From the IMG/VR virus record IMGVR_UViG_3300046457_000175, positions 55,290 through 119,289 of that record: 64,000 nucleotides of DNA; one strand, written 5' to 3'. Below are positions 15,766-23,311 of this stretch, piece by piece. The position numbers were made by a program, and so were the translations under genes. Origin of the DNA: a virus. A model generated the notes under the pieces. That model saw nothing but the letters and a program-made list of their open reading frames with translations, did no database searches and had not been told where the DNA came from. Every line of letters starts with the position of its first letter. Positions within the stretch are counted from its first letter, which is position 1.

Positions 15766-16167
15766 TCACTTCTTCTTCATGAAGCCGACGTTGATCATCG
15801 TGGTGCCGTACTTCTGACAGAAGAAGCCGTTGCCCTTTTTGAGTTCGTCCAGCAGGACCTCCAAGTTGGTCCGGACCCGCTGTGTCACGGCTGGAATGAG
15901 CTTGGTGCGGTCGTACTCCAGGCCGAACGTCACCTGGATCGCAGCCTGGATGGCCGGGGCCAGAGTATCGAAGTCGGCACCGACCTGATCGGCGGCCTGT
16001 TGGGCTCCGCCGTCGATGAAGTCGTATTTGTCGCACTTCATCGCGACCACGAATGCGATGGATTCGAGATTGACGAAGTCCGAGTCGGTCTTGTTGAAGG
16101 CCTCGGCAGGAGAGGAGAAGGCAAGCGCCAGCGTCACCGCCGACGCCATGATGGCGTGCAGTTTCAT
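15766..16167 (-). CDS. Secreted/periplasmic protein with signal peptide, 133 aa
   Basis: A clear Sec signal peptide: MKLHAIMASAVTLALAF, then SSPAEA, with predicted cleavage after Ala23. The mature part has two Cys (CDKYDF near 45 and FFCQKYG near 117) that could form a periplasmic disulfide, and a helical middle. Export of a protein from an early-type operon suggests action on the periplasm during infection, for example superinfection exclusion, but no family is recognised. Confidence 0.75.
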   Translation of the reverse strand: MKLHAIMASAVTLALAFSSPAEAFNKTDSDFVNLESIAFVVAMKCDKYDFIDGGAQQAADQVGADFDTLAPAIQAAIQVTFGLEYDRTKLIPAVTQRVRTNLEVLLDELKKGNGFFCQKYGTTMINVGFMKKK

Positions 16168-16197
16168 AGTCGTAGTCCTTGTGGTGGGGTTCGAAGG

Positions 16198-16359
16198 TTA
16201 GCGGGAGAGGCCGAGCGCCTCGCGGCGATCAGCTTCGTTCAAGACCTTGTTAATCTCGGCCATTTCGATGTGCGCCTCGCGAGGGACCGAGGCCGTCCAG
16301 TGGATGCCGTATCGGGCAACCAGCCGCTTGAAGCGCTCGATTGCTTCGTCTTTGGTCAT
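16198..16359 (-). CDS. Hypothetical protein, 53 aa
   Basis: MTKDEAIERFKRLVARYGIH and on. All-helical, with GGAG 7 nt before ATG 16359, which overlaps the stop of the upstream 66-aa gene (ATGA). Function unknown. Confidence 0.65.
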   Translation of the reverse strand: MTKDEAIERFKRLVARYGIHWTASVPREAHIEMAEINKVLNEADRREALGLSR

Positions 16360-16556
16360 TGGACATCTCCGCATCCGTTGCAGACGTAGACGCTCTGTTC
16401 GGCGCTCCAGTCCCATTCCGACTCAATGCCGGCCTCGGTGCATTGGCAGCCAATATCCTCAGCCTCGCACACCGGCTCGGCCTCGTCGTCAGGTGGGTTC
16501 AGGAGGTTCTGCCTACGTTGTTGCAGCTTGGCCAGCTCCTTGTCGGTCGGGCTCAT
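16356..16556 (-). CDS. Putative zinc-finger protein, 66 aa
   Basis: The C-terminal 30 residues hold C-x-C and CNGCGDV knuckles (about residues 36-38 and 59-62), consistent with one zinc site; the N-terminal half is a short coiled coil. Overlaps both neighbours. Confidence 0.65.
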   Translation of the reverse strand: MSPTDKELAKLQQRRQNLLNPPDDEAEPVCEAEDIGCQCTEAGIESEWDWSAEQSVYVCNGCGDVQ

Positions 16557-16921
16557 AGCTCGTAGCTCCTCTGTCCGGCGACATCGCGGGCGACAGCAAC
16601 GTGCAACTCGCTGATCTCCGGCGCGCTGTATGTTCGGTTCATCCAGGCCACGGACTGGTCGTAGCTTTTGGACTCGAAGACATCCTTCTCGCCCTCGAAG
16701 CCCGCATTTTGCACCACGACGAACATCGGGACGCGAGACCGAGCGTCCGCGAATTTCAGCAACGCCTGGTCGAGATTGTCTCGCAGGTTGCGGGCCTGGA
16801 GGGGGGTGAGCATGGAGTACCTGCCGCCACCCCGCGGACCGATGAGTGCAAGCGCGACCCGTTCCTCGTCGGTGTAGTCAAGGGCTTGCGATGAGACGAA
16901 ACCGGAAACATATTCCCTCAT
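16553..16921 (-). CDS. Hypothetical protein, 122 aa
   Basis: Begins MREYVSGFVSSQALDYTDEE. A GPRGGGRYSML loop near residue 29 is followed by a helix-strand pattern including VPMFVVVQNAG. Start and stop overlap the neighbouring genes by 4 nt, so it is translationally coupled. Function unknown. Confidence 0.7.
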   Translation of the reverse strand: MREYVSGFVSSQALDYTDEERVALALIGPRGGGRYSMLTPLQARNLRDNLDQALLKFADARSRVPMFVVVQNAGFEGEKDVFESKSYDQSVAWMNRTYSAPEISELHVAVARDVAGQRSYEL

Positions 16922-17175
16922 GACCCGATCACCTTGTGCTCGCTCACTTCGACGCGAGGCATGGAGTTAAAGAGGTCTGCGTATTCGACGACAGCCTCTT
17001 CAAGCCGTCGCTCCCAGTTGTCAGGCGCAATGCCTTCGCATCCGCCCGCGACATCATTCACGATGATGCCCACCAAGTCGGATGCTTCGAGGTCGGCGAG
17101 CGTCTTGGAAGCGCACACCTTGACGATGATGCCGGGCACCGCGTGGTGCTCACCCTCAACTATCCAGACTTTCAT
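16918..17175 (-). CDS. Hypothetical protein, 85 aa
   Basis: MKVWIVEGEHHAVPGIIVKV: an opening of two strands, followed by a helical acidic segment (NWERRLEEAVVEYADLF). It overlaps the upstream 89-aa gene by 20 nt. Function unknown. Confidence 0.7.
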   Translation of the reverse strand: MKVWIVEGEHHAVPGIIVKVCASKTLADLEASDLVGIIVNDVAGGCEGIAPDNWERRLEEAVVEYADLFNSMPRVEVSEHKVIGS

Positions 17176-17425
17176 CGCCGTCCTCCTCTTCTTCGTCGTC
17201 AGCCGGCTTGAGCTGATCGAACGTCCACTCGGCGCCGTTCTCGTCGAGGAAGATCATCTTGCCTTCCAGCGTCTCGGTGACCTGGTCGTCGTAGAAGATC
17301 TCGGTGCTTCCCTGGTAGACGGGCTCGCCGTTGTCCTCGATGCCCGTGATCTCGGCGCGGCCGGTCAGCAGCTCCTTGGTGCCGAGGATCGGCGAGCCGG
17401 TGGGGGAAACGTATTCCTTGCTCAT
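17156..17425 (-). CDS. Hypothetical acidic protein, 89 aa
   Basis: Start ATG 17425 (MSKEYVSPTGSPILGTKELL). Mostly beta by pattern, ending in a run of Asp and Glu (about residues 77-86). Its ATG overlaps the TGA of the 90-aa gene upstream. Function unknown. Confidence 0.7.
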   Translation of the reverse strand: MSKEYVSPTGSPILGTKELLTGRAEITGIEDNGEPVYQGSTEIFYDDQVTETLEGKMIFLDENGAEWTFDQLKPADDEEEEDGDESLDS

Positions 17426-17694
17426 TGGATCACCATCATTGTTGTCGAAAGGCTTTCGTTGTGGGCGCCGAGAACTTCCGCCCAGTCCTCGATTACGCCA
17501 ACCAGTGCATCGACCAGAGGCGTGGGGACGTAGACCGTGGCGGGGTAGGTCTCGACTGCCTCCATGGTCTCCAGGAGGAAGTCGATGGCTTCGAAGCGGA
17601 CTTCGAGCGTAACGTCGTCGGGATGGTCGTGAAGCCACGCCGCCAGATCGCTCAGCTCTTCCTCGCTGGCGGCAACGAGACGACCCGACCTCAT
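17422..17694 (-). CDS. Hypothetical protein, 90 aa
   Basis: Acidic and helical (EEELSDLAAWLHDHPDD, then a hydrophobic central helix). ATG 17694 overlaps the stop of the 202-aa gene. No domain recognised. Confidence 0.7.
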   Translation of the reverse strand: MRSGRLVAASEEELSDLAAWLHDHPDDVTLEVRFEAIDFLLETMEAVETYPATVYVPTPLVDALVGVIEDWAEVLGAHNESLSTTMMVIQ

Positions 17695-18299
17695 TTGGTA
17701 GGTCCGAAGTCGAGTAGCTCAAGTTCCTCGCCAAGCGCCTTGACGAACTCGGCCGGCTTTTCCTTCGCCTCGAAGGCCCGCTGCACCGCTTCCTGGTGGT
17801 CGCTGATCAGATCAGCGTAGCACCACTGCTCCTCGGCTTCGTCGCGGCAGTCCTGGATGAAGCTGTCGCGCTCCCTCGTGGAGGGCGGACACTTGCTGAC
17901 GAACGCTTTGCACCGATCTCGAGACGTTCGGTACAGAGCGCGGAGCTTGTCGGAGCCCTCGACCACCGGCTTGATGTCTTCGTCGGTGAAGTTGAGGCAA
18001 TAGAGCATGAACTGCGGAACGAACTCGAAGTCCCAGCAGACCTCGCCGTCCTTCTCGTCCTCGGTCATGCCGCTCCAGACGTCCTCGATGATCGGCGCCA
18101 TCTGCCACGCCGCACTGCGCATTCCGCGAGCGCCGTAGTCCTCGCCGTATTTGGTCATCTGCCGCTCGGCATCCTTGAAGGGATGATCGTCGGGCAGCGT
18201 GGTGCCGATGATGAGCCGGGTGTCTTCTAGAACCGCGTAGGCAGCCAGCGCGGTCTCGATGATGAGGTAGTTGGTGGTGATGATCTCGGGCGTCTTCAT
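17691..18299 (-). CDS. Hypothetical protein, 202 aa
   Basis: One of the larger genes of the small-gene operon. It begins MKTPEIITTNYLIIETALAA and is largely helical, with six Cys spread over the C-terminal half (for example CPPSTRERDSFIQDCRDE). No catalytic motif is visible. Three nt separate it from the upstream 71-aa gene. Confidence 0.75.
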   Translation of the reverse strand: MKTPEIITTNYLIIETALAAYAVLEDTRLIIGTTLPDDHPFKDAERQMTKYGEDYGARGMRSAAWQMAPIIEDVWSGMTEDEKDGEVCWDFEFVPQFMLYCLNFTDEDIKPVVEGSDKLRALYRTSRDRCKAFVSKCPPSTRERDSFIQDCRDEAEEQWCYADLISDHQEAVQRAFEAKEKPAEFVKALGEELELLDFGPTK

Positions 18300-18302
18300 A
18301 AG

Positions 18303-18518
18303 TCAGTTTCCTTGCGCATTCCGGACGATCTCACGCAGCTCGAAGAAGATTTCGTTGCGAGCTGGGTCGTCCGGGCCGACGTTCTCGATGAACCACCAGG
18401 AGAGGTCTAGCGCTCGCTTTGTTGCGAACGGGTCCGGCGTGATGGACGGCGAGCGGTGCGTCTCGTCGAAGAAAGCCGCGGCTTGGCGGAACTGGGCGTG
18501 TGTCTTCTTGAGCGCCAT
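18303..18518 (-). CDS. Hypothetical protein, 71 aa
   Basis: MALKKTHAQFRQAAAFFDET, helical, with a WWFIENVGPDDPARNE segment. ATG 18518 overlaps the last base of the upstream gene's stop. Function unknown. Confidence 0.7.
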   Translation of the reverse strand: MALKKTHAQFRQAAAFFDETHRSPSITPDPFATKRALDLSWWFIENVGPDDPARNEIFFELREIVRNAQGN

Positions 18519-18739
18519 CAGCCCATCCTCGCGTTCAGCTTGTCTTGGATCTCCTTGGCGACGCCAACCCAGGCCTGGCCGCTGATCAGCCCGGTGTCGA
18601 CCTCATTCGGAGCGGCCTTTGAGACCTTCTCCGACCACTTGTCGAGTGCATCGAGCACGAACAGCTGGGCGAGGGCGCCGTACTGGCTGTGGTTCATCAG
18701 GTCGCGGACGAACGCGATGTTGTCCTGTCGCTTAGGCAT
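18518..18739 (-). CDS. Hypothetical protein, 73 aa
   Basis: Start ATG 18739 (MPKRQDNIAFVRDLMNHSQY); the open frame extends upstream but overlaps the cysteine-rich 93-aa gene. Helical and soluble. Function unknown. Confidence 0.7.
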   Translation of the reverse strand: MPKRQDNIAFVRDLMNHSQYGALAQLFVLDALDKWSEKVSKAAPNEVDTGLISGQAWVGVAKEIQDKLNARMG

Positions 18740-19013
18740 TGACGGTATCCTCAGTGCAGCGGATCGGCATGGCGAATTGCTTGTCCGCACGGGTGAATGC
18801 TCGGGCGCAGTCCCTGCAGTAGTAGAGACGCGCGTCGGTGAAGAACTCGTGGTCCCGCATGTAGAACTGCCTCTGGCCTTCGAGGGGACGCAGGCAGCCG
18901 GACCGGTTGCAGTGACCATCCTTCAGACCCTTGTCCTCGGGATAGCCGTCCTTGTTGTTGCGCATCCGCTTCTGCTGCTCGAACCAGCTCATCTCGGCGA
19001 ACTTCGTGGTCAT
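18732..19013 (-). CDS. Zinc-binding protein, 93 aa
   Basis: Four Cys in two knuckles, CNRSGC (about residues 35-40) and CRDC (about 66-69), with an additional Cys near 85, fit a zinc-ribbon or treble-clef-like site. The linker holds aromatic residues (QFYMRDHEFF). Coupled to a second small zinc protein immediately upstream (ATGA overlap). Confidence 0.7.
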   Translation of the reverse strand: MTTKFAEMSWFEQQKRMRNNKDGYPEDKGLKDGHCNRSGCLRPLEGQRQFYMRDHEFFTDARLYYCRDCARAFTRADKQFAMPIRCTEDTVNA

Positions 19014-19183
19014 GGTTCGCAGGGCTCCCCATTGCTATCGATCCAACCCAGGTCCAGGCAGACCGGGCATTCGTCGACTGTGTGGTGCTGAGTGCAGCGC
19101 CGACAGCCGGCCTCACGCATCAGGGATGCGGTGATCTCGTCGCTCAGCGCTGCATTGAAGGCGTCGTCCGCGGCATCACCCAT
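19010..19183 (-). CDS. Zinc-knuckle protein, 57 aa
   Basis: MGDAADDAFNAALSDEITAS, then CRRC (about residues 27-30) and CPVC (about 39-42) around a His pair, a compact zinc site. Its TGA overlaps the ATG of the 93-aa zinc protein and its start overlaps the 83-aa gene. The two may be functionally paired. Confidence 0.65.
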   Translation of the reverse strand: MGDAADDAFNAALSDEITASLMREAGCRRCTQHHTVDECPVCLDLGWIDSNGEPCEP

Positions 19184-19427
19184 TGGGGATGTCCTCCAGA
19201 ACGTCGTCGCTCACCCAGATGTAGTGGTAGGTGCTGTCGTGAAGAAACAGCGCCTGCGTGCTGGTCAACAGCTCCACGCTGTGCCGATGCACCGTGTAGC
19301 GGGGACCGTATCCTGTGGTGCGCTTCTCCACGCGGGTGCCGGCCTTAACTGCCAGGCGATGAATGTCCTGGAAGTTGATGATGATGTCGCGGCTGAGCCG
19401 CTTCCACTGCGGTGGGACCTTGCTCAT
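19176..19427 (-). CDS. Hypothetical protein, 83 aa
   Basis: Start ATG 19427 (MSKVPPQWKRLSRDIIINFQ). Basic N-terminal two-thirds and a strand-rich middle; the C-terminus is acidic. Overlaps both neighbours by 4-8 nt. Function unknown. Confidence 0.7.
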   Translation of the reverse strand: MSKVPPQWKRLSRDIIINFQDIHRLAVKAGTRVEKRTTGYGPRYTVHRHSVELLTSTQALFLHDSTYHYIWVSDDVLEDIPNG

Positions 19428-19627
19428 TTGGCGTCCGAGCAGATCATGTGGGCGGCCTTTTCGAGCGTCTTGGCGTCGGCATCCCATGCCTTGGCGGTGA
19501 TGCCGTCCTGCCAGCTGTGCCGGATGTGCTCGGCCTTCTCGGAGCAGATCAGCGACAGGCCGGTGACGAGATGCGTCAGGCCGTGCCGGTCGATCATGCC
19601 TTCGAGGATCTCGGTGACGTTTTCCAT
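19424..19627 (-). CDS. Hypothetical helical protein, 67 aa
   Basis: Start ATG 19627 (MENVTEILEGMIDRHGLTHL), with AGGA upstream. Entirely helical by pattern; contains KAEHIRHSWQD. Function unknown. Confidence 0.7.
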   Translation of the reverse strand: MENVTEILEGMIDRHGLTHLVTGLSLICSEKAEHIRHSWQDGITAKAWDADAKTLEKAAHMICSDAK

Positions 19628-19629
19628 GA

Positions 19630-19806
19630 TCAGTCCTGCGGAAAAAGGAGGGCGATTGCTTCGAGTTGTGAGCAGAGGGTGTGGTGGCCGACCGTTTGGC
19701 CGAACTGCCACCACACCCACTGGAAGGTGAAGGGGAGATGCGGGCATGCATCGTCACCCTCCAGGCCAGCTGCATAACCAGCGTCGTAGAACTCGAACGG
19801 GTTCAT
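19630..19806 (-). CDS. Hypothetical protein, 58 aa (NPF/AGY-type)
   Basis: MNPFEFYDAGYAAGLEGDDA, then an aromatic-rich middle with tandem Trp residues. The NPF...AGY..G pattern recalls small proteins loosely similar to ribosome modulation factor, but no functional claim is possible. GAGGG sits against ATG 19806, 4 nt after the upstream stop. Confidence 0.6.
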   Translation of the reverse strand: MNPFEFYDAGYAAGLEGDDACPHLPFTFQWVWWQFGQTVGHHTLCSQLEAIALLFPQD

Positions 19807-19809
19807 CCC

Positions 19810-19962
19810 TCACGCCTTGCTGTTGAAGTAGATGAGGGTCTCAACCTTGTTGCAGGCCTCGACCTGACGATTGTGCTCGTCGATGTCATCGTGCTCGCTG
19901 ATGACGTTCTGCCGTCCGAGATCGAGGACGATCCTCAGGGCTTCGAGCGTTTCGCTGTCCAT
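19810..19962 (-). CDS. Hypothetical acidic protein, 50 aa
   Basis: Starts ATG 19962 (MDSETLEALRIVLDLGRQNV) or two codons earlier at 19968. Helical and acidic. The palindromic motif touches the earlier start, so the leader is extremely short. Function unknown. Confidence 0.6.
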   Translation of the reverse strand: MDSETLEALRIVLDLGRQNVISEHDDIDEHNRQVEACNKVETLIYFNSKA

Positions 19963-19967
19963 TTGCA

Positions 19968-19983
19968 TTTGCCTTCAAGCAAG
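19968..19983 (-). promoter_or_regulatory. 16-bp palindromic control motif, copy 8
   Basis: CTTGCTTGAAGGCAAA on the coding strand (one centre change), directly abutting the start region of the 50-aa gene. Confidence 0.5.
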
Positions 19984-20018
19984 GCCCAAGGCACACCTCG
20001 GGCATGGGGTTGATCGGT

Positions 20019-20240
20019 TCAGTTGTTCAGGCCGGCGTACTTGCTCTGGTCGTCCCAGGACTCATCCCACACGGCCCGCAGCTGGTTGCCGTTCTCCAAC
20101 ACCGTGACGCGCTGCACTCGTCCGCCGCTGTAGCTGATGCCGTTGCGGTAGAAGTCCTGCGCGTCCACGAAGGATCGGAAGTCGTGGATGCCCCATGATC
20201 CGTTGGCGAAGAGGATGGCCACATTGTAGCGGTTCGTCAC
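20019..20240 (-). CDS. Hypothetical protein, 73 aa
   Basis: GTG 20240 was preferred over ATG 20258 because CAGGAG lies 6 nt before it. The protein (VTNRYNVAILFANGSWGIHD) is beta-rich and soluble. The 207 nt upstream, to the next gene, contain no convincing ORF. Function unknown. Confidence 0.6.
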   Translation of the reverse strand: MTNRYNVAILFANGSWGIHDFRSFVDAQDFYRNGISYSGGRVQRVTVLENGNQLRAVWDESWDDQSKYAGLNN

Positions 20241-20447
20241 TATCGTCTCCTGAAACATCCCCCACCGTGTCCGCATGTGCGGCGTGCCGTATCACGCAAG
20301 GCAGGCGCTACACGGCGGGGGACGAAAAGCTCCAGCGGATTTGTTGGCACGCCGCTGGTCGTGCAGTGCGTCCGGTCGCTCGCGGCTTCACCGGTCCAAA
20401 AAGAAAAGTCCTCGGTCGTTGATCACAGGGGTTAAAGCCGTCTCGGG

Positions 20448-20591
20448 TTACTTCATTGGGGCATCTCCATCGTTGAAGCTCGGGACCTTCGCCTTGTGCT
20501 TCTTGTTCGGCACAATGCGAGGCTTGTACTTCGGCGTCCGCAGATCACGGGCGATCGGCGAGCGCCTGCTCAGCTTCTTTCGCTTCTTCAT
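20448..20591 (-). CDS. Small highly basic protein, 47 aa
   Basis: MKKRKKLSRRSPIARDLRTP, with 19 Lys/Arg in 47 residues, and AAGGAG 8 nt before ATG 20591. Tiny basic proteins containing an RDLRTPKYKP-like core recur in large proteobacterial phages (from memory); they are probably nucleic-acid or ribosome binding. A 238-nt leader without another gene precedes it. Confidence 0.65.
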   Translation of the reverse strand: MKKRKKLSRRSPIARDLRTPKYKPRIVPNKKHKAKVPSFNDGDAPMK

Positions 20592-20829
20592 GTCTGAGAC
20601 TCCTTGAAATGAGTTGGCCGGATAGCGCCGGCCTCGCCACTGCGTTCGGGTCGCAGCAACCAAATATGATTCCCGATTTCTCCCGGGACGCAAACGCACC
20701 AGTCCTGTCATGGGTGGCTATCCTGGCCAGGCGCGGACCATGGGCGCCTATAGCTAAGCCGTTTGATGAGTGGCCCTGCGGATTTTCCCTGCCTTCAGGT
20801 GCAGACCGCTTTACTGCACCACCGGGACC

Positions 20830-21102
20830 TCAAAGCGTCGTGTATTTGCTGTCGAGCAGCTTCCGCCGGATATCCTGGGCGACCCGCTGATTGAAGGCTT
20901 CGATGACCGTGCTGCGCCCGACATTCTCCCGGCCGACGACGATGGCGAAGTCCGCCATCTTCACCGCCGCGAAGGAGTCGGAGGCATCCTGAGAGCGGCC
21001 ATCCTCCACCCAGCGATTGGTCCGATAGTAGAGATCGGACTCGCACCACTGGCGGTCGCTGACCCGGACCCGGGCCAGCATCTCTTCGTGCTCTCGGCTC
21101 AT
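20830..21102 (-). CDS. Hypothetical protein, 90 aa
   Basis: Start ATG 21102 (MSREHEEMLARVRVSDRQWC), with GGAGG upstream, overlapping the previous stop (ATGA). Helical, with VEDGRSQDASDSFAAVK in the middle. Function unknown. Confidence 0.7.
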   Translation of the reverse strand: MSREHEEMLARVRVSDRQWCESDLYYRTNRWVEDGRSQDASDSFAAVKMADFAIVVGRENVGRSTVIEAFNQRVAQDIRRKLLDSKYTTL

Positions 21103-21281
21103 CCCAAGTGCCTCCAGTGCGTCGGCGTGTAGTAGACGTAGGTGGACTCGTCTTCGTGCCACCAGAGCCGACCCTTGCGGATCAGCACCTGAGTATTGCG
21201 GACGCCGTTCTCGTCATCGATCTTGGTCATGACGGGCACATTGGGAGGCGCTGACTCGATCGTGAACCACGGAGGCATCAC
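21099..21281 (-). CDS. DUF551-like protein, 60 aa
   Basis: FTIESAPPNVPVMTKI near the start, and a C-terminal YYTPTHWRHLG, match the pattern of short phage proteins with a DUF551-like layout (ETAPKDGTPV...THWMPL). The family has no established function. Coupled to both neighbours by overlaps. Confidence 0.65.
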   Translation of the reverse strand: MMPPWFTIESAPPNVPVMTKIDDENGVRNTQVLIRKGRLWWHEDESTYVYYTPTHWRHLG

Positions 21282-21475
21282 AGCCGCCAGTGGTTGATGC
21301 GAGCACGCTCCGCCTCGCGGTTGTCGTTGCTGGCCGACGTCTCGACGTAGTCCTCCTTGTCGATCAGGCCAATGAAGTCCGGATCGATATCGACCTTCAG
21401 GCCGCCCATGGGGAGCGAGCAGGGCAGTCTGGCGGCGCAGCGGTAGGCCTCGTCTGTCTTTGCGGTGAGGATCAT
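21278..21475 (-). CDS. Hypothetical protein, 65 aa
   Basis: MILTAKTDEAYRCAARLPCS, two Cys in the first 20 residues, an acidic middle, and a basic helical end (NREAERARINHW). Overlaps both neighbours by 4 nt. Function unknown. Confidence 0.7.
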   Translation of the reverse strand: MILTAKTDEAYRCAARLPCSLPMGGLKVDIDPDFIGLIDKEDYVETSASNDNREAERARINHWRL

Positions 21476-21723
21476 GTAATCAGACCTTGTTCCTTGGCGA
21501 GATTGTAGAGACGGGCGAACTCCTGGACCTTGTCGAAGTCATCGAGTTCAGCCTGCGCCTCGTTGGCGATGAGGATGTCGTCGTCGCGCTTGGCCTGCTC
21601 CCAACCTTCGGTCCAGGCCCGGCGATCGTATGAGTCCGGAGCATACGGATTGATGAGTTCGGGATCGCCGCCACGGAAGAACGCTTCACGACCTCGTCGA
21701 CGGATGCGGGATGGCGAGGTCAT
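21472..21723 (-). CDS. Hypothetical protein, 83 aa (ribosome modulation factor-like pattern)
   Basis: Start ATG 21723. RRRGREAFFRGGDPELINPY, then DRRAWTEGWEQAKRDD, follows the G-x-A-x-x-x-G...NPY...W..GW layout of ribosome modulation factor-like small proteins. The resemblance is by pattern only. The C-terminal 40 residues are an acidic helix. Coupled to both neighbours. Confidence 0.65.
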   Translation of the reverse strand: MTSPSRIRRRGREAFFRGGDPELINPYAPDSYDRRAWTEGWEQAKRDDDILIANEAQAELDDFDKVQEFARLYNLAKEQGLIT

Positions 21724-21896
21724 GCGGCTTCCTTCGCTTCGACGAGTGTCAGCTGGTCCTCGGTGCGGAGCCACTTCACGCGGTCACCATCGCGGACAAT
21801 GTATTCGCCCTTGCTGGTGCCGACGATCTGCCCGACGAAGGAGCCCTTCTCCTTGTAACGGGCAGACCGCACCCACTGCTTGACCTTGAACTTCAT
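21720..21896 (-). CDS. Small SH3-like basic protein, 58 aa
   Basis: Start ATG 21896 (MKFKVKQWVRSARYKEKGSF). The pattern KQWVRSA..GQIVG...YIVRDGDRVKWLRTEDQL is typical of a KOW/SH3-like beta barrel. Function unknown; possibly nucleic-acid binding. Confidence 0.65.
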   Translation of the reverse strand: MKFKVKQWVRSARYKEKGSFVGQIVGTSKGEYIVRDGDRVKWLRTEDQLTLVEAKEAA

Positions 21897-21994
21897 CGGC
21901 GCCGCCTCTTGAGTTCGCTCCATGCGATGCCGGTCAGGACCGCGAGCATATTGATGATCAGCACGATCACGATGATCTGGGCGACGCTAGGCAC
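21893..21994 (-). CDS. Single-helix membrane peptide, 33 aa
   Basis: GTG 21994 with AGGTGG upstream. One hydrophobic helix (VAQIIVIVLIINMLAVLTG, residues 4-22) followed by a basic tail of four Arg, giving an N-out/C-in topology by the positive-inside rule. Overlaps both neighbours. Confidence 0.6.
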   Translation of the reverse strand: MPSVAQIIVIVLIINMLAVLTGIAWSELKRRRR

Positions 21995-22259
21995 GACCCA
22001 CCTCGCACCAGTGCAGATCGAGCGCGCGAACCATGTGCGCCGACGTGAAGGCGACGAAGGTGTCGAACAGCATGCAACGGGCGGCAGTTGCCCGGTTGAC
22101 CACGTAGTGCCGGCCACCGTCGTCCTTGAACTCGAACGCATCCATGCCGCTCTCGCAGAACGTCCGCGTCATCTTCGCAGCCCGGTGCTGGCTTTCGATG
22201 ATGGTCGGGTCGGTCTGGAACGGGTCTGCGGGATGGAATGGAAGAGATGTCAGCATCAA
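21987..22259 (-). CDS. Hypothetical protein, 90 aa
   Basis: MMLTSLPFHPADPFQTDPTI; the second Met is an equally good start. Contains DDGGRHYVVNRATAARCMLF and a C-terminal LDLHWCEVGRA. Cysteines are isolated. Function unknown. Confidence 0.65.
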   Translation of the reverse strand: MMLTSLPFHPADPFQTDPTIIESQHRAAKMTRTFCESGMDAFEFKDDGGRHYVVNRATAARCMLFDTFVAFTSAHMVRALDLHWCEVGRA

Positions 22260-22465
22260 CGCCTCCCGACGTGCAGGGTGGTGGTTTCAGGGGTGAGGAT
22301 GGCGCGAATGCCATTCACCAGCTCGATGTCGTCCGCGCCGTTCTCGATCAACTTCTCGGCGTGGGCGTAGACCCTCGTGATCGAGGTCATGGGGATCAGG
22401 ATGCCGGTCACCGCCCGCTGGATGCGGGTAGCGTCGATGTCCTTCTGCTTCTTGGTGCGCTTCAC
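22256..22465 (-). CDS. Hypothetical protein, 69 aa
   Basis: GTG start at 22465 overlaps the upstream TGA (GTGA), with GGAAGG before it. A basic N-terminus (VKRTKKQKDIDATRIQRAV) precedes a helical body. Function unknown. Confidence 0.65.
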   Translation of the reverse strand: MKRTKKQKDIDATRIQRAVTGILIPMTSITRVYAHAEKLIENGADDIELVNGIRAILTPETTTLHVGRR

Positions 22466-22962
22466 GACACGCCGCCTTCCACCGACTGCCAGCCGGACGG
22501 CACATGACGTGCCTTGACCTGCTCGACAGCCCACGGGTTGAGTTCGAGAGAAGTGGCGATGCGAGACAGCATGTCCGCCACGGCACCGTAGTTCCAGCCT
22601 TGGTGGTCCATGGTCCAGTTGTGGGTGCCGTCGTGGATCGCTTGCAGCGACTTGAGCAAAGCCAGGTGCTGGCCGAACCAAGCCGGCAGCTTGTCGCTGA
22701 AGTAGACGAGCAGGTTTTGGATGCCGGAGCCGCCGCCCTTGTAATGGTGGAGCAGGCTCAGCTGATCCATCGCGGGATCGTAGCTATCGTCCGGGATGAA
22801 GTGCCCGGCGATGCACTCGCGGCCGGTCTGCTTCTGGCGATACTGACAGGCGTCGCCATAGGACTTCTTCTGGGCGGAGGGGCCTTCGGTGGTGGCGAAG
22901 TAGACGCAGGCGACGTCGAAGATTTCCTGCTTGGTCGGAGTGTGGTCGAAAACGTGTGGCAT
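22462..22962 (-). CDS. Hypothetical protein, 166 aa
   Basis: Start ATG 22962 (MPHVFDHTPTKQEIFDVACV), sharing TAATG with the upstream stop. Contains ACQYRQKQTGRECIAGHFI, a Cys pair around a basic loop, similar in layout to the 148-aa gene at 12.2 kb (small Cys pair, then His and aromatics); possibly a distant paralogue. Otherwise helical. Function unknown. Confidence 0.75.
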   Translation of the reverse strand: MPHVFDHTPTKQEIFDVACVYFATTEGPSAQKKSYGDACQYRQKQTGRECIAGHFIPDDSYDPAMDQLSLLHHYKGGGSGIQNLLVYFSDKLPAWFGQHLALLKSLQAIHDGTHNWTMDHQGWNYGAVADMLSRIATSLELNPWAVEQVKARHVPSGWQSVEGGVS

Positions 22963-23102
22963 TAGGATTTGGCCTTCCATTCGTGCTTCGGGCAGTACTG
23001 CCAGCACTTCGGTTCGAGCGTGTCCTCGGCGCGGATGGCTTCCGCCTTCTCGTCGGAGACGCGGATCACCTCGTCGGTGAGGAGATGTTTCAGGCACTTC
23101 AT
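22962..23102 (-). CDS. Hypothetical Cys-containing protein, 46 aa
   Basis: Start ATG 23102 (MKCLKHLLTDEVIRVSDEKA). CxxxH-like N-terminus and CWQYCPKHEW C-terminus could together bind one zinc ion. Ends TAATG into the 166-aa gene. Confidence 0.65.
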   Translation of the reverse strand: MKCLKHLLTDEVIRVSDEKAEAIRAEDTLEPKCWQYCPKHEWKAKS

Positions 23103-23110
23103 GGGGTCAC

Positions 23111-23308
23111 CTACTCGGTTGCGGCGAAACGGAGCAGGAGCCCCGCGAACTGGGCGCACTCGTCCCTGCTGAGGGCGAATTGGATGTCGTTCTCGGGACG
23201 CTGGACCTTGATGCTCAGCGTGTAGGGGTTGGGGATGGCGACGATCCGAACGAAGCCGGTGCTAAATGCTTCCGGCTCGGTCAGTGGCTTCGGCGGCTGC
23301 AGGCCCAT
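23111..23308 (-). CDS. Hypothetical protein, 65 aa
   Basis: MGLQPPKPLTEPEAFSTGFV, then a strand-rich core and a C-terminal helix (ECAQFAGLLLRFAATE). Function unknown. Confidence 0.65.
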   Translation of the reverse strand: MGLQPPKPLTEPEAFSTGFVRIVAIPNPYTLSIKVQRPENDIQFALSRDECAQFAGLLLRFAATE

Positions 23309-23311
23309 GGC

